From assembly GCA_021234155.1 (NCBI GenBank), contig JAJEKV010000084.1:1426001-1490000 (forward strand): a stretch of DNA of 64,000 nt, read 5' to 3'. The notes under the pieces are model-generated. The model was not told the origin of the DNA. It saw nothing but the letters and a program-made list of their open reading frames with translations, and made no database searches. Shown piece after piece: positions 37,970 through 50,268 of this stretch (positions are counted from its first letter, which is position 1; each line of letters starts with the position of its first letter). The DNA comes from Isoetes taiwanensis. Lineage: Eukaryota > Streptophyta > Lycopodiopsida > Isoetales > Isoetaceae. Both the position numbers and the translations under genes were made by a program.

Positions 37970-39105
37970 TCATCTATATGTTTTTCTGTCCAATGCTCCT
38001 ATTTCCAAAATGTGTTCTTCGGATTCGGATACCTCCGTAAGTACTTTACCAAGGTACTTTCGAGTTGGTTGTTCCACTATTTGTGAATCTTTGGGGCCGA
38101 AAATGCCAACAATTTCCTCACGACAGCCGGGATTGTTCAATATGGATTGTTGAGGCAAACAACACCATCCAAAGATTATAGTGCATCTTCATCTGCAAAG
38201 AAATGCCTTCTCTATTGGTATTAATATAGTTCAAGAAAGAAAAGGCTAAATCTAACTTGTGGTATTAACAATGCATAATGCTAAAAACGTATGAGGATTT
38301 CAACTTGAATTGTGGAATTAACAGTGCGTAAATGCCAAAACTGCAACAGTTTTCAAACATGTCACTTCTAACGCATAGTATTTACCTTTCTGTGGAAGGT
38401 CTCATGTGTGCCCATAAGGACAGCAAACATCACTTGCCATCCACTTGAGCCACTTATATATGCCCGTCGCGTCCACATAATTTGCACCATCCACCTGAAG
38501 TTTAACTCAAAGCAAGCATTTTGAGGAGGACTGAATCAAATTAGAGTCCTACCATCTGGGCATCTCTTGGTCCAAGAGTCTCCAACCATCAAAAGTTACT
38601 ACAACTGCCATTCCCTTGTAATGTTGTTTTGAGCTTCATGAAGAGTCAGAATTACAATATTAAGAGCATGGATGAATAAGTTGATTTGAATTCCTCCATT
38701 TGATACCTGGGATATCGAAGACGGCATAAGTTTCATCCCAGAACAACAGACATATGCTACACAAGAAAAGTTTGAAGGTATGCAAGCTGTCTGATTAAGT
38801 AATTTAGAAACGTTTTGACACCTTTTAATAAAACTCAGCCAAAAAGGATGGAAAAGAGGGCTCACTTTCATGAAATACTTGCCATCAGCACCCCATTCTA
38901 TAAGAAATTCATGTGGAAGCAACCAGTACTTCCAATAATTACTCTCCGTAATTTTTCGATCGTGGGTGTCGACCCTTCACCCAACAACTCCAAGGAAGTT
39001 TCCGGCAGAAGAGAATCTTGCTTTTACCACATCCATCACCCATCTGTATTCATCTTGAGAAACCTGAATGATAAGATTCTCTGCTCAATATATCGTCAAG
39101 TTTAA
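37970..39105 (-). other. exon-like minus-strand segments of an unrecognised gene
   Basis: Three segments have protein-like composition. At about 39067-38872 the frame reads SQDEYRWVMDVVKARFSSAG, one stop, then WKYWLLPHEFLIEWGADGKY ending at a GTGAGC donor. About 38497-38410 reads VDGANYVDATGIYKWLKWMA. 38158-37970 reads REEIVGIFGPKDSQIVEQPT. Their order and strand would suit one multi-exon gene, but I do not recognise the family and the first piece contains a stop, so it may be decayed. Confidence 0.35.
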
Positions 39106-39805
39106 CAACTTAGGTTAAGATCTTTCTTTATTACATATTTTTCAAATTTAAACTCAGCCATGGTGTACCCCTCATTAAGTGTTTTAAAATGCCCTTGAAA
39201 GGGGGAAACTTAAAATGTATGATGGCACAAGATAACACTTTCAACTTTGAACTATTAGCTTGAGCTTACTTAATAGGAAAAGCACAAGGGCAAAATGGAA
39301 CAATACTTTAAGGTACAGCCTACATGGTATGTTCTTATGGCAGAGATTTTTATATTATAAATAAAAATCTCACAAGCATCTGGGACTTCTCTCTAAAGGC
39401 AGGTAACTGCTCTTGATTGGATATTAACTCTTGCTTTCTACAATCCAAACGAAGATTACATTTTTCAAAAACTTCATCCCCCTTGATATATGAGCACTGT
39501 GCATCAAATTTGTCCTAGGCTTAGTGAAGAGCTAAATGAGCCTTCATTGAACTGATTGTGTTTGTAAACCATTGCAAAGTCTCGTGATTACCTAGCTTTA
39601 GCACTCAAACAAAAGTATGGATGCATAGAACGTTCTAAGATGCAGCATTTATAGAAGTTGCCATTATATGTTGATGCAGCCATACAATAATCTGAACCCA
39701 CAAAAACTGAACAATGCATACCTCAAATTCCTCAAAAGCCCGCAGTCTGATTGGAAGAAAAAATTGTTGGCAAGCAATCGGCATATGCTCTATAACTTCC
39801 AAGTA

Positions 39806-39840
39806 ATCTATTCTATTCTATTCTATTCTATTCTATTCAT
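39806..39840. repeat. (TTCTA)n microsatellite
   Basis: About six tandem ATTCT pentamers. Confidence 0.95.
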
Positions 39841-40360
39841 ACGCACCCCAGTAATGCTGTAATGTATCAAACCAAACTGGCTTTTCATCTAGTAAAAAGA
39901 ATGGATCAGCAAAATTGTGTTACGGCACAGAATAAGCGGATGGGCCACGGCTACGCCATCTTGTTTTGAATGGGGGCCTGTGAGACGTGAGCTGTTTTTG
40001 CAGTTGAAGTTCAACAGGCTTTTCCACCTCACACTAGAAATTGCGTGGGCTTCATATACTGCCACTTGCCTGCAAATGAAAAACGGATCTGAGGCTATCA
40101 AAAACAAATGCAAACAATAAAAATACAGACCGAAAAACATATGGCTAAGCTTGGCAACAATGCTCTGAGTGCCTTGAATCTTTTAGGCCCAAGAATGGAT
40201 GTCTCCTCATAGAGGTTTACCAATTTGGCACAATTCAATCAAAAGTAGAATAGTAGCAATCACCAAATCCCTGCTAGAAATTTATGATCCAGCTAGCAAT
40301 CTGCCCTTCCACGAACAATCTGTCGGACGAAACTTGCCGCCCTACACCTAAACTCCCACG

Positions 40361-40933
40361 TCAATAGCTTAAAAAACATTTTGCTTTTTTTTCCCGCATT
40401 CTAAAGCTCGCAGCTATGGCAAGGAGCTGGATTTGCCGGACTGAGTTACTAGTTGCTGTGTTAACAGCGGAAAATGAATGCGCATGACAAAAACTGAAAC
40501 CCCATGAGTGCCTCAATGAGAGCACTTTTTCCATCTGTCTGATGCCCCACAACCAAGATCGCGGCCATGCAAGAGCATGCAGATCATTATAAGCTTCATA
40601 CAGATTCTCATTACCAGAAGAAGGGTAAAGGCTGTCTGTGTCTCCACAAAAATTACTAGACAGATCCTTTGGCGAATCCTTTGCTGCTGCGAAATGCAAC
40701 CTGGCTAATGTCTTATGCGGGGAATGATAAGCGAAGAAACGAGAGGAAGCCGTAGGCAGAAGATAAATTTTCACCCATTTGCATTTGCCGATTACCAAAC
40801 GAATAAGGCGACGTGATCCCACTGCCGATTCAATAAGAAAAGGATGAAAAAACCTAAACAATACACTAAGCTTCGCCAACTGATGGCTTTCGCCGGAGCA
40901 GTAAGCTGCAAAGAAACCGAGATTCCATGCCAT
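40361..40933 (-). pseudogene. N-terminal fragment of a DRP5/ARC5-type dynamin
   Basis: DRP5 dynamins are GTPases that constrict dividing plastids and peroxisomes or act in cytokinesis. The 190-codon frame has a long N-terminal extension, then NENLYEAYNDLHALA, the family start. Directly after this the reading moves to another frame, where AILVVGHQTDGKSALIEALM and GFQF are seen; this contains the P-loop G-x4-GKS that binds GTP. In the family about ten residues lie between these two blocks, so roughly 30 bp seem deleted here, with a frameshift. The GGGTKTRRPI switch that normally follows GFQFNHV is absent. It is therefore a truncated pseudogene, or a damaged first exon; no other dynamin exon was found between 37.9 and 40.3 kb. 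Confidence 0.75.
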
Positions 40934-41083
40934 GGAAGGCCACGTACAGAGATTTTTTGTCTACCTCACAATAGCACCATTAATTTTTGCTGCAACCCAC
41001 TTTATGGCATTGATTGCAATTAATATGTATGCCTAAATCTCGACCATCGATCTTGCACATTCAACGGACGAAATCAAAAGCCC

Positions 41084-41215
41084 CAAATAAAGGGGTTGCT
41101 TGGGATCATGACGTGGCTTCCTCTGAGCCGTTGGATCTCACAATCTAGACCGTCCAGACGGCGACACCTCGGGTCGGAAACAAGGGGGCAGCTTATATAA
41201 TTGTATATATATAAC
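41084..41215. repeat. diverged relative of the 32.3 kb foldback
   Basis: AGCCGTTGGATCTCACAATC, GACGGCGACACC and AACAAGGGGGCAGCTTATAT with AATTGTATATATATA match the loop, inner arm and AT-rich segment of the 32.3 and 34.3 kb elements. Upstream, TCTCGACCAT-GA, CATTCAACGG and AAAGCCCCAAATAA also recur near 32155-32210. Pairing between the two halves is weak here. Confidence 0.65.
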
Positions 41216-41219
41216 AGAT

Positions 41220-42120
41220 ATAAGAGATAAGGGATATTTGTAAGTATACCACCATGGTTGCTCATTCACCATATTAGCTTAGCATTCTTACTCCCCTTAA
41301 CTTTTGTCATTAAAGTAATATCTTAATAATCAAGAGAACCAACCAATTGTTGAATATGGATAGCATACATGCTAATAAAAAAAAAAAACTGGCACAATAC
41401 ATTTAAATAGTCGAAAAAATTTATAAATAGTCAAAAAGATTTATATAGTCGTTTAAAGATATTATAAAGGTCTAAGTCATTAATAGATGGTCTAATTTGC
41501 TGAAATGCAAATTCATGTCTTTTGAAGGCTCCTGTGGAAGGTAGCATTCATAGAAGTTTTTTTAAGTGCAACCTTGAAAGCAAACGAAGGATTTATTTCT
41601 TACGCTTCAAGTCATGCTTTCTCGGGCATGTTTTCTCTAAATCACAGGTAGATTGAGTTTATCTAAAAACTGATGCAGTTTTTCGCTTGATGGAAACAGA
41701 TTTCGCATTTATATTCAACTCCAGAAGGAGTACAGAGATTTGGCATAATTTTTTCTTCTTGAACGGAAGTGCAGATTACTCCAGCCCTTGCATGAAGAAT
41801 GATACTGAAATCTGATATTGTTGTAGGCTAACAAAAGGGCTTCTGCCTGGACCTCTTGCAGGGTTAGAAATTTGCACCATGAGCACCTGACCTCTTTGCA
41901 ATCTGCAAGCCCTGCACAAATCCACAATACTTTGTTCAAAGGGCATATAGCCGGCCATCAGAACAAGATGCCATAAGACCGTAGATTAGCCTTGAGTCTG
42001 CCATATCTCTGCAAAACTTAAATTGCTACATAATTTGGGCTTCTGCAAGGACTGTCTGGACTGTCTGCTTTCTATTGTTGAGGCAAAGCATTGAGCCCAA
42101 CATAAAAAATCTGTAAGTTC
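41220..42120. other. no gene recognised
   Basis: An A tract at 41379-41389. A minus-strand frame at 41715-41939 (LTLQEVQAEALLLAYNNI) faintly resembles the RNase H acidic box of plant LINEs, but this is too weak to call. Confidence 0.35.
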
Positions 42121-42124
42121 CCCA

Positions 42125-42799
42125 TTAGGTTTGCACGCAGATATTTCTAGATTTGTTATCTCGATGGTACATCGTCACCCTGTTTGTCTCCAAAGATAAT
42201 CCTAACAACTTAATCAGATTTAGCTCTATTTCTGATGCCTTCAATCCGCTCATTGCAGAGCAGACTACATGTGTAATTTTATTTTTAGACTGCCCCCATT
42301 CGGCTATGGCTTTTAAAGCCGCCTCTTTTGCAAGCCTGGGCATCTCTACAAATGCAAAATCTTGCCTTACATCCAACAATCTCTCTCCAGCAGTGCAGAG
42401 CGACAGATTTGCCTTCAGAATCTCCTCCATCAAGGCAAATGCAATACAACGAATTGAGGACTTACATATGTGGCGAAATTTGTTCTTGAGCTCGATTTTG
42501 TGGTCAGAATTGGTGATGCCGAATAAGAAATCAGGATATTTAGTCTGTTCAATGACGGTAGGAGGATTGGCAGTGACCATAGCTAGGGTTGAGGCAGTGC
42601 CATTTGCTATCGTCTCTGCTCTGCAAAATTGGGCAGCCATAGCTAACAAATTGAAGCTTGTCAAAGCTTGTGCAACTTGCATAACACGATTTTGAAAATT
42701 GGCAGCCACATCTTCAACATCCCTAAAGAATGCAAACAAACAATGCAAACAAAATACAGATGGTTCCGAAAAAAAGCCAATGTTGCAAACCAACTGCAT
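42125..42799 (-). pseudogene. chalcone synthase-like (type III polyketide synthase) N-terminal fragment
   Basis: Chalcone synthase condenses p-coumaroyl-CoA with malonyl-CoA at the entry to flavonoids. From an internal Met (about 42649) the frame follows the family: AMVTANPPTVIEQTKYPDF, TNSDHKIELKNKFRHIC, LMEEILKANLSLC, LDVRQDFAFVEMPRLAKEAA, EWGQSKNKITHVVC, KLLGLSLETNRVTMY. It then diverges just before the catalytic Cys (family MYQQGCFAGG), so Cys164, Phe215, His303 and Asn336 are all lost. The intron that most seed-plant CHS genes have at the Cys of KRMC is absent: the reading runs straight through RHIC. About 224 codons stay open, so the truncation may be fairly recent. The first 50 codons of the frame are not CHS. 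Confidence 0.88.
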
Positions 42800-42899
42800 C
42801 TATCTCCCAAAAAAACTTAAGATCCAAAATGAAACACAGATGCTGGAACGAATCTTGGGATATGGCAAAAAGGCAACCGAGTTGATTTATTTGCAAAAG

Positions 42900-43716
42900 T
42901 GTTAGGATAAAAAATGAAACCAAGATGGTTTTCTTCCTGTCCTGGATTACCTAAACCGCAGCATCCACAAAAATGCATGGCCGCATTGGTCCACAGGAAT
43001 GCCTTGTGGACTGCAATGGCGCCGGAGTTTTGTATGCAGGGGCAAGCACAGGTCTGGCTATGGCGGATGTCAGAATAGTGGGGCAAGATTTACCAGGCAA
43101 ATCTTCAAGACCCATAAGCCTTGCAACCACATCTGGGGGTCTAATTTAAATTTCTGCCAGAGCAGCTATGACAGCTTTTGCATTGGACTTTTAGATCTTG
43201 AAGAGCTTCATTTTTCTGCTGGATTGGTTCTATGCTATCTAGAGAAAACCGTGAAAAATCTCTGTTTCTCTGTGACCCCCGCAAAATCCAGTTGGGTCAG
43301 CATCATGTGTATCCTGGTGCTTGGCCGCTCTTGCGGCAGCAAGCCTTGCATCTGTGCGTGGCTTGGTTGGTGTGGCTGATTTGGAAGTGGCGGCGGTTGT
43401 GGATCTTTCAGGGGATTCAAGCACCTCCGGCCTCTCACGATTCCTCGACTTCGGTACAAGCTATTTCAAAAGCTTTACGGTGTTCCCGGGAGTAGTAGAG
43501 CGGAAGTTTGCCATTTGGTGGGACTTCTTGGGTGTTGTAGATGGTGATGGTCGGTTTGTACAGCAGTAAAATTGCAGTTTTTCTGTGAGTTTGTTGTGGA
43601 GTGTCGAGGTATCGCTGTCTCTTTGGGGCAGTTCTCCTTCCTCCTCACTTGCTTTGTAACATTACCATTCTTTTAATATATTGATGACACAGTTCTTCAA
43701 AAAAAAAAAAAAAAAA
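42900..43716 (+). mobile_element. 3' end of a LINE (family L-A), 5'-truncated
   Basis: Plus-strand frames carry a decayed zf-RVT-type C-terminus, clearest at 43334-43420 (QALHLCVAWLVWLIWKWRRL). The 3' untranslated region from about 43594 (TTGTGGAGTGTCGAGGTATC ... ATTGATGACACAGTTCTTC) ends in a pure A tract (43699-43716). The same 3' end is found as a 110-bp insertion at 62661-62770, and a related protein at 62241-62501. Confidence 0.8.
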
Positions 43717-43719
43717 CGT

Positions 43720-46690
43720 CAACATCACAACTCACTAAGTATTAGAGTGCATTAATGGCCGCAATAAATGCAAAGTGCACACATGTCCTGTTTTGATAAT
43801 TTTTAAGGAACAAAATAAGCGAGAACAGAAATGGATACTGCATTACATAGGAAGGAAAAGTAAGACATATATCCTATTTTTGGGTAGGTTTGATTCCTTC
43901 TTTAAGGAGAATGGAATCTTAGGCCGAATTTCCATTAACGGCAGTGGGAGTACTCCTTAAAAATAGTAGCCAACAACAAATCCCCACGTCACATTTTGTC
44001 ATTCTTGCATCTTTCCATTAGTTGTGGTAACTGTATATGTGGCATTGTTTTTATTGTTGCCATTGAATTTTCATTAAAGGCAATAGGAAGAACTTTACCT
44101 AAAAATAGCTAAAAGTCTTTCTGCTGTTGCCGTTAATGGAAGGCTTCAAAGTAGAAAATGCCGGCAACTCCAAGTTTTTCGTTGTTACTGCCTAGAAGCT
44201 ACCACACCATGCCATTTCCAAACCTACCATTAGTGGAAATCTGGCCTTATTCTATACTAGGGGCTCGGTATAAAATAAGGCAATGTCATATATGATAATT
44301 AAATTATTGGAATAGGACGTGTCTCATTTTTTGATGGTTTTCCACTAGCATTTTGTTGGTGTTGCATTCTACGACACCTCGTAGTGGGAAAAAAAACTTC
44401 AATTTTGTGTCCTATTTTTTTGGTTTGGAGTTATGAAAGGGTGTCATATATCAACGTGAATGTCTTATTTTATGTTTGTATCATTTAGGAGCACCTACAA
44501 ACTCAGCATCCTCACCTATCACATCATCTTCACCTGCATCAATTTCAGCATCTGAACCTACTCCAGTAGGATCTTCTGTGGTCCTCAATATGCGTGTGGT
44601 TTCTCCAACACGTGCACCAATTCTACAGGAATTTGAACAAATTGACCCATTGAAACAGGTACTAGCTACTGTTCATGATAGAAAACCTTATGGAGCCATT
44701 TGACAGTAAGCTCCGGGTAGAGCAAACATAAAAACTAGGATCTGAAAAGGAAATCTTAGGGCTTAGAGCAGAAATGAAAGAGCTTACTTGACACTAAACA
44801 AGAAGAATTGATTCAGTTACGGTAAGGAGTTATGGCAGGTGATAATTAAGATTAAAACTGATATACAACAAGATTTTACATAATGGAAAGCACATATGGA
44901 AAATGAACAGGAAAACAAGGAAGAGGAAGTGGCTCTTGAAGCATAGGGTTCCTGCATCTTTAGCTCTACCCTATAGGGCTAGGGCGTAATGGCCATAGAG
45001 GATTGCCACGTGGCAATATAACTTATATTCACATGTTCCATAGATATGTCAGATCAACCGCAGCTTTCTAAGCTCTGGCAAAAGAGGGGCTTCAATCTGA
45101 GCCCGTCAAAGGTAGAATTTCGTGACTTATATGCTGCTTTGACCGTCTGGTGATGTCTATCACCAACGGCTTCATCGGAAGGGCACGTTTCTATATTGTC
45201 TGCTCAAACTGTCTATGACACAGAGGCAGCTATGAATGGAGCCATCTCTGTATTTTGGAAGTGCAAACCCAGTTTTCTCTGGCGGAGCTATGGTGCCTGG
45301 TATGGATTTGCTTTGCAAAAGTCAGTTCCGACAAATGATCTTGTTGGATATCCGCCTTTTTTCCAGGACGAGTTTCACTCTGTATCTTTTGGCCATGACA
45401 GAGCTACCGACTGCTCGCCAAAATCTTGGTTCAAATAACAATACTTTGATGCATCCTTCAGGTATGGTTTATTAAATCATCCACAAATGGTCAATTTTCT
45501 TTTTGAAATAGACATTTCTAAATTTGATCATAGCCCGTGCTTGAGTTGCATTTATTTAACACAGAATGATGGTTTTGCTGCCAGTGTTATTTGTTCATCC
45601 CAACAGCATCAGACATTTCTTTCTTGAAAAGGGTTCTTATTCTGGCTTTATATTTTGGTGATATGAAATAGAATATAACCTAAGTTTATCGTTTTAAATA
45701 TTATGCCACAAATATGAATCAACTTTTTTCTAGATGATTTTCAGATTTTTTTTGAAGCATTTAGTGCGTTCAGCAAAATCTGCTTTATGGCACCAGTGTC
45801 ATTTCGATGCTTATATGATCAAATATCATAAACCTCAATCAGATATTCAAAAGATATTACAAAACAACTGTAGAACTCAGCTTAATGGTGGAACTATTTT
45901 ATGCAGGACTTTTAGCTTAGAGACATGTATAGAACTGGAGTTCATCTCTCCTATCAATGCCAGCCCGCTAACACGAGGTCATCTTCCTATTATCGAGCTC
46001 TTAATGGTGAGCAAGAACTCGATGGGGAAGAGTAGACGTGTCATTCGTCCCGTCTCTTTCGGGATCTACCTAGAGATGCGGAAGCATATAAGCACATGGC
46101 ATCACATAAAATACATGTCCACCTCGAAGGTGGCTCACCATAACACAACATCTGAACAATAACGTCAATAGCATCAATAGAGAAGGAAAATCCCACCCAA
46201 GCTCAGACTCATGGGGATCGACTGACGACTTGGGATCTCCAGAAGTCAATGCAGACATAATTCAAGGCAAATGGATTTGGCTGGTATAAGAACATGACCG
46301 TTGGGTAGTCCACTCCATCCGCTCCTCCTGTGCATACTTTGCAGATAGGTTGAAGGGTATTGGGGATGTGACCATAGCCTGCTAGATGCATAGTACTCCT
46401 GGGTTGCATCTCCTCAGTCCCAATGAGGCAGAAGAAGATCACTCTCCAGAAGATCCACATGCGAGCTAGAGAGCCACTGCTTGTCTACGATTTGAACCCC
46501 ACTGAGGCGACGTATAACCTAGGAGATGTCAAGCCCATACCTTGCCCACACTCAGTGGCAAGATATTAGGCCTAGCCAACAACGTTCCCCAGATGTCTCT
46601 ACGCACTAGAGAGATCAACAGTAGCCGGACAAGCCTTCCTTATAAGCCGGTCTAACCCCGCCACCCACAGCCAGGCGGGCTCCTATGCAC
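43720..46690 (+). other. exon-like plus-strand stretches, unassigned
   Basis: 44486-44703 follows an AG acceptor and reads GAPTNSASSPITSSSPASIS and then LQEFEQIDPLKQVLATVHDR. 45236-45475 reads FSGGAMVPGMDLLCKSQFRQ and LYLLAMTELPTARQNLGSNN. 45734-46162 has a 142-codon frame. They could be exons of one decayed gene, but I recognise no family. The stretch 43950-44250 has poorly conserved local similarity within itself (GTTGCCGTTAATGGAA / GTTGCCATTGAATTTTC). Confidence 0.3.
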
Positions 46691-46706
46691 AAGCCGCAAT
46701 TATTAG

Positions 46707-48190
46707 GTGCTAATGAGGCTATCTAGGAGCATCGTCTACAAAGGCTCTGGGTCTCTACCCCCCTTCCCAATATACAAGAGTTGCGCACAGATCAATGCGA
46801 TATCACCCGCCCGACAATTCCAGCCCCGCAATCTCTTCGAGGAGTATGAGATGCCAACTCCAAAAGAAGAACTATCTCAGGTAAAGTCCGACATACATGA
46901 AATAAGGGCTTTGCTAGCAGAGCGGGCATCGAACACATCGGACTAAAATGTCTAGTTCCCTCAGGCACTGCCTCAGACCAAGGATAAAGGAAAAAAGATG
47001 AGCCTGAGAAGGAGATCTCCAGTACATACTCGTCAGATAGAAGCTCTGACTCGATTCAGAATCAGATGAGGAAGTGGAAGTTCAACACGATCGCCGGGGA
47101 GGTCTGAACAAAGATAGACCAGGGAAAGGGGCCGACTATCAAAAGAAAGTGGATTCAGCCTTGAGCAATGTGTGGAAAGCTCGAAAAATCGAGCAATTTT
47201 TGGGCAATAATAGATCAGGGATGGAAGCCGAGGCATGGATTGAAGAAATGAGAGAGTATGGCAACGCTTATGGAATGAAAGATAAGGACAAGGGCAGAGT
47301 TGCCAGTGCAAACCTTAAGGTGCTGCCAGAATATGGTGGTAAGGGTTATGCCAAAGCGCACGGGTTAAGCATAGACAGTTGTAGATTTAGAAAGTTTGTG
47401 AAGGTATTCAAACGCCATCATGTGCCTAAAGAACACAAGTTTTACATGATGTAACAGTTTTATAGGCTGGAATTCAGTACAAAACTACATCGAAGAGTTC
47501 ATGAGATTGAGGCTCTTTGTGCCGAAGCTAATTGAGCGACATGCTGTGGAGGGCTACATTGAGGTCCTTAATGATGAAATCAGAAAACTTGCTCGAGCAA
47601 TCAACCCGCGGACAGTAGTAGAAGCGGACTCCAAAGCAATAAGCTTGCAAGGGACAGGTCCCCAATTAAATAGTGGCCAGAAACAATATTTATATATATG
47701 ATAAGGGGAAGAGTTCGGGAGGCTATAATCTGAGAGCAGCAAGCCCGGCACCTGTTAGACCATCGTACAATGCAAAAAATGAAAAGCAGAATAAGAAGCA
47801 GGTCAGCTTCAAAGACAAGGGGCAAGCAGGAAGATCCAACTACTCCAAAGCAATGAAGCAGTCCTTGCAGTCCATCCCAACTGAAAAACGACAAGAATGT
47901 ATAGAAAAGCAGTTGTATTTCAGATGTTTCCAACCGGGACATCGGACGCACACTTGTCCATTCGTGATGAACGCGGCACTAGCAAAGCTGGGAGGATGAG
48001 AGACACCCCTGGAAGACGACGACAAAGAAGCTCGCGACTACATCCAGGGTGAGTGCCACATCCATGCAGCCATTGACATCGAGAATGTTGAGAGTCGGTA
48101 CCAAGTCATTTCGACAATAGGGAAAGTAAAAGCAAAATCCTTCATAATGTTGTTAGACATGAGAAGCAATAAAAGAATCTCAACAATTTA
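46707..48190 (+). mobile_element. chromovirus gag and protease remnants
   Basis: Consecutive frames give an acidic N-terminus (46707-46946), a helical gag core (47074-47454, 47501-47701 with FVPKLIERHAVEGYIEVLND) and a basic region ending in a zinc knuckle (47673-47999). The knuckle reads YFRCFQPGHRTHTC: the first Cys of C-x2-C-x4-H-x4-C is Tyr, a single TGT to TAT change. Near 48140 the protease active site D-(S/T)-G is replaced by D-M-R. Several frameshifts separate the pieces, so the element cannot be autonomous. Confidence 0.75.
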
Positions 48191-48720
48191 AACGACTGAA
48201 ACTAAAGTATTTGCTCTCCAATCTTTAGGAGAAATTAATCCACCCAACCGGGCTCAGGCTTTTCCAGCAAGAAACCGTTATCTTGCTGCAACAACCACAA
48301 TCAAGAACTCCAAACTCATAAGACAAACTAGACCAACACTGACTGCAAATAAGACATAAAGTTTCGCTAAGGACTCAGCCGAAAATTCTATGATAGGATA
48401 AAAGAAACAGTTGCATTTATAAGAGCAGATCAACCTATTTCCGAATTGGCCTTTTCTGATAAAAAATATCTATCAAAAAGGTCAATAATCCTAAATATCT
48501 AAGATTCGGCTAGAAATATCGAGGATTTAACTTTTTGCAGAGCCAGATCGGCCCTTTTTCCAAAATCCGGTAGCCTTTCTTTAGCTCTGTTATGATTTCG
48601 GGCAGTTTCGGCTGAAGGGTTCGCGACCCGTTATCAGCCACGACTTTAATATTTTATTTTTTAACTCCAATGGTTCATAGCTTAAAAATAAACTACCTTT
48701 GATAAGTATTTACTAGATTC
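48190..48720. other. deletion junction: reverse transcriptase and RNase H missing
   Basis: Between protease remnants and the integrase C-terminus there are only about 0.5 kb of unrelated AT-rich DNA instead of the roughly 2 kb that would encode reverse transcriptase, RNase H and the integrase core. Confidence 0.65.
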
Positions 48721-48729
48721 AGAAATATT

Positions 48730-49575
48730 GATTCCTGATGCATGGAGCCTGCCATGAGCACAACGTATCATCCTCAAATAGATGGGCAAATAGAGTGCAC
48801 CAATCGGATATTGGAAGACACGTTGAGAAACTATGTCTAGAACAAACAGTCGAAGTGGGATGACTACATCCATTTGTTGGAGTTTACATATAATAGCACC
48901 AAGCAGTCATCTCAAATGTCCCCATTTATGATCAATTATGGCTACCAATGCTTGATCCCGGATATATGGCACAACCCGGTGACCAAGGTAGAAGTTTTTC
49001 AACAGTCGCTAGCCGACATGCAACAGTTAGTTGATGAAGTCAGAGGATATCTCCTAGCAGCAAGAAGCCAGTTGAAGAGCATAGCAAACAAGCACAGAAC
49101 AGTAAGAGAGTTCCAAGTAGGGGACAATATTGGGCTGAAGATAAAGGTCGAATAAGTGAAACTCCACATCGGCAATTGCAAGAAGCTTGCTCCAAGGTGG
49201 GCTGGACCATTTAAGATAGTCGAAAGAGTAGGTAACCAATCCTACAAATTGGACTTACCAGTAATCCACAAAGTTTTCCACGTAAGTGTCATAGAGAGGC
49301 ACACTCCTAGTCCAGAAGAAGTATTGGACACCCCAGCATTACTGGAAATGACCGATGAACAACTTGAGATTGTTCCGAAAGTCCTTGACAGATCTTACAA
49401 GAAAACAAGAAGGTCACAATTCCTCCAATACTTAGTCAAGTGGAAGCACTTACCTGTGGAGGATGCGACGTGGGAACTACAATCAGATTTCAACAAGCAG
49501 TACCCACAATTCATGAAGCAATGCAAGGGACAACTGGTCACTGAAATAGTGGACACCGAACCGATATATAGGTGA
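48730..49575 (+). mobile_element. chromovirus integrase C-terminus and chromodomain
   Basis: The frame starts with STTYHPQIDGQIECTNRILE, the end of the integrase catalytic core, and continues with NYGYQCLIPD and the GPFKIVERVGNQSYKL/HKVFHVSV block of Ty3/gypsy integrase. At 49381-49500 a chromodomain follows (QYLVKWKHLPVEDATWE), which in chromoviruses targets integration to marked chromatin. There are two in-frame stops (TAG near 48840, TAA near 49153). Downstream are a (GATAA)n run at about 49667-49699 and about 570 bp of non-coding DNA before the polypurine tract. Confidence 0.9.
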
Positions 49576-50268
49576 GTGGAACATAGATTAAAGTCTACTC
49601 TCCGATGAGACGGAAGTAGACAAATATGAAAGATAAGATATCATATAGGACCATGTATGATAAGATAAAATAAGATAAGATAAGATAAGATAAGATAAGA
49701 AAGCACCTCTAGTCTATGGCCATTACGAGGAAGAAGCTATCCTCCATGCCAAGGGTGGTGAAAGGTGTAGGCATTAGAAATCGTATTAGGCATGATAGGA
49801 CGCTTGTCTCCACGACCACGTTGGAAGAAGCGTCCTCTTCCTATACCGGGACACAATGCTTGCATTCATTTAGTTAATTAATTGTAATTAAATGGGTGGT
49901 CCCCTAATAACTATCTTTACATAAAATATAATATGCTAATGTAGTGTGGACATGCAGGCCAATAGAACAACAAAGCGGCATGAGAGTTGCACTGTAGACC
50001 ACTAAAGCATGCTACAATAGAGGATGAAACTTTGAAACATTACAATATGCTTAAACTGTAAATGACATGTCTAAAGCAGGGCATTAACTAATTATATTGC
50101 TATAATTTTTGTAAAACTTTATTATTCAAATGATAAGAATCTCATTGTTACCTTAACATAATTCTTGTATTTGCATGCATTAAACGAGTCCGACAGGGAT
50201 CATGCAGGTTTCCAAGGTGGGGAAACTCGCGATGGGCTGCGGACAACATTAACTCAAGGTGGGAAGAA

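Noticed and set aside
44990-45050. Fragment of the TGTGACG LTR
   Set aside because: Only a short stretch around GCCACGTGGCAATATAAC resembles the LTR, and the core is a palindrome found by chance in many places.
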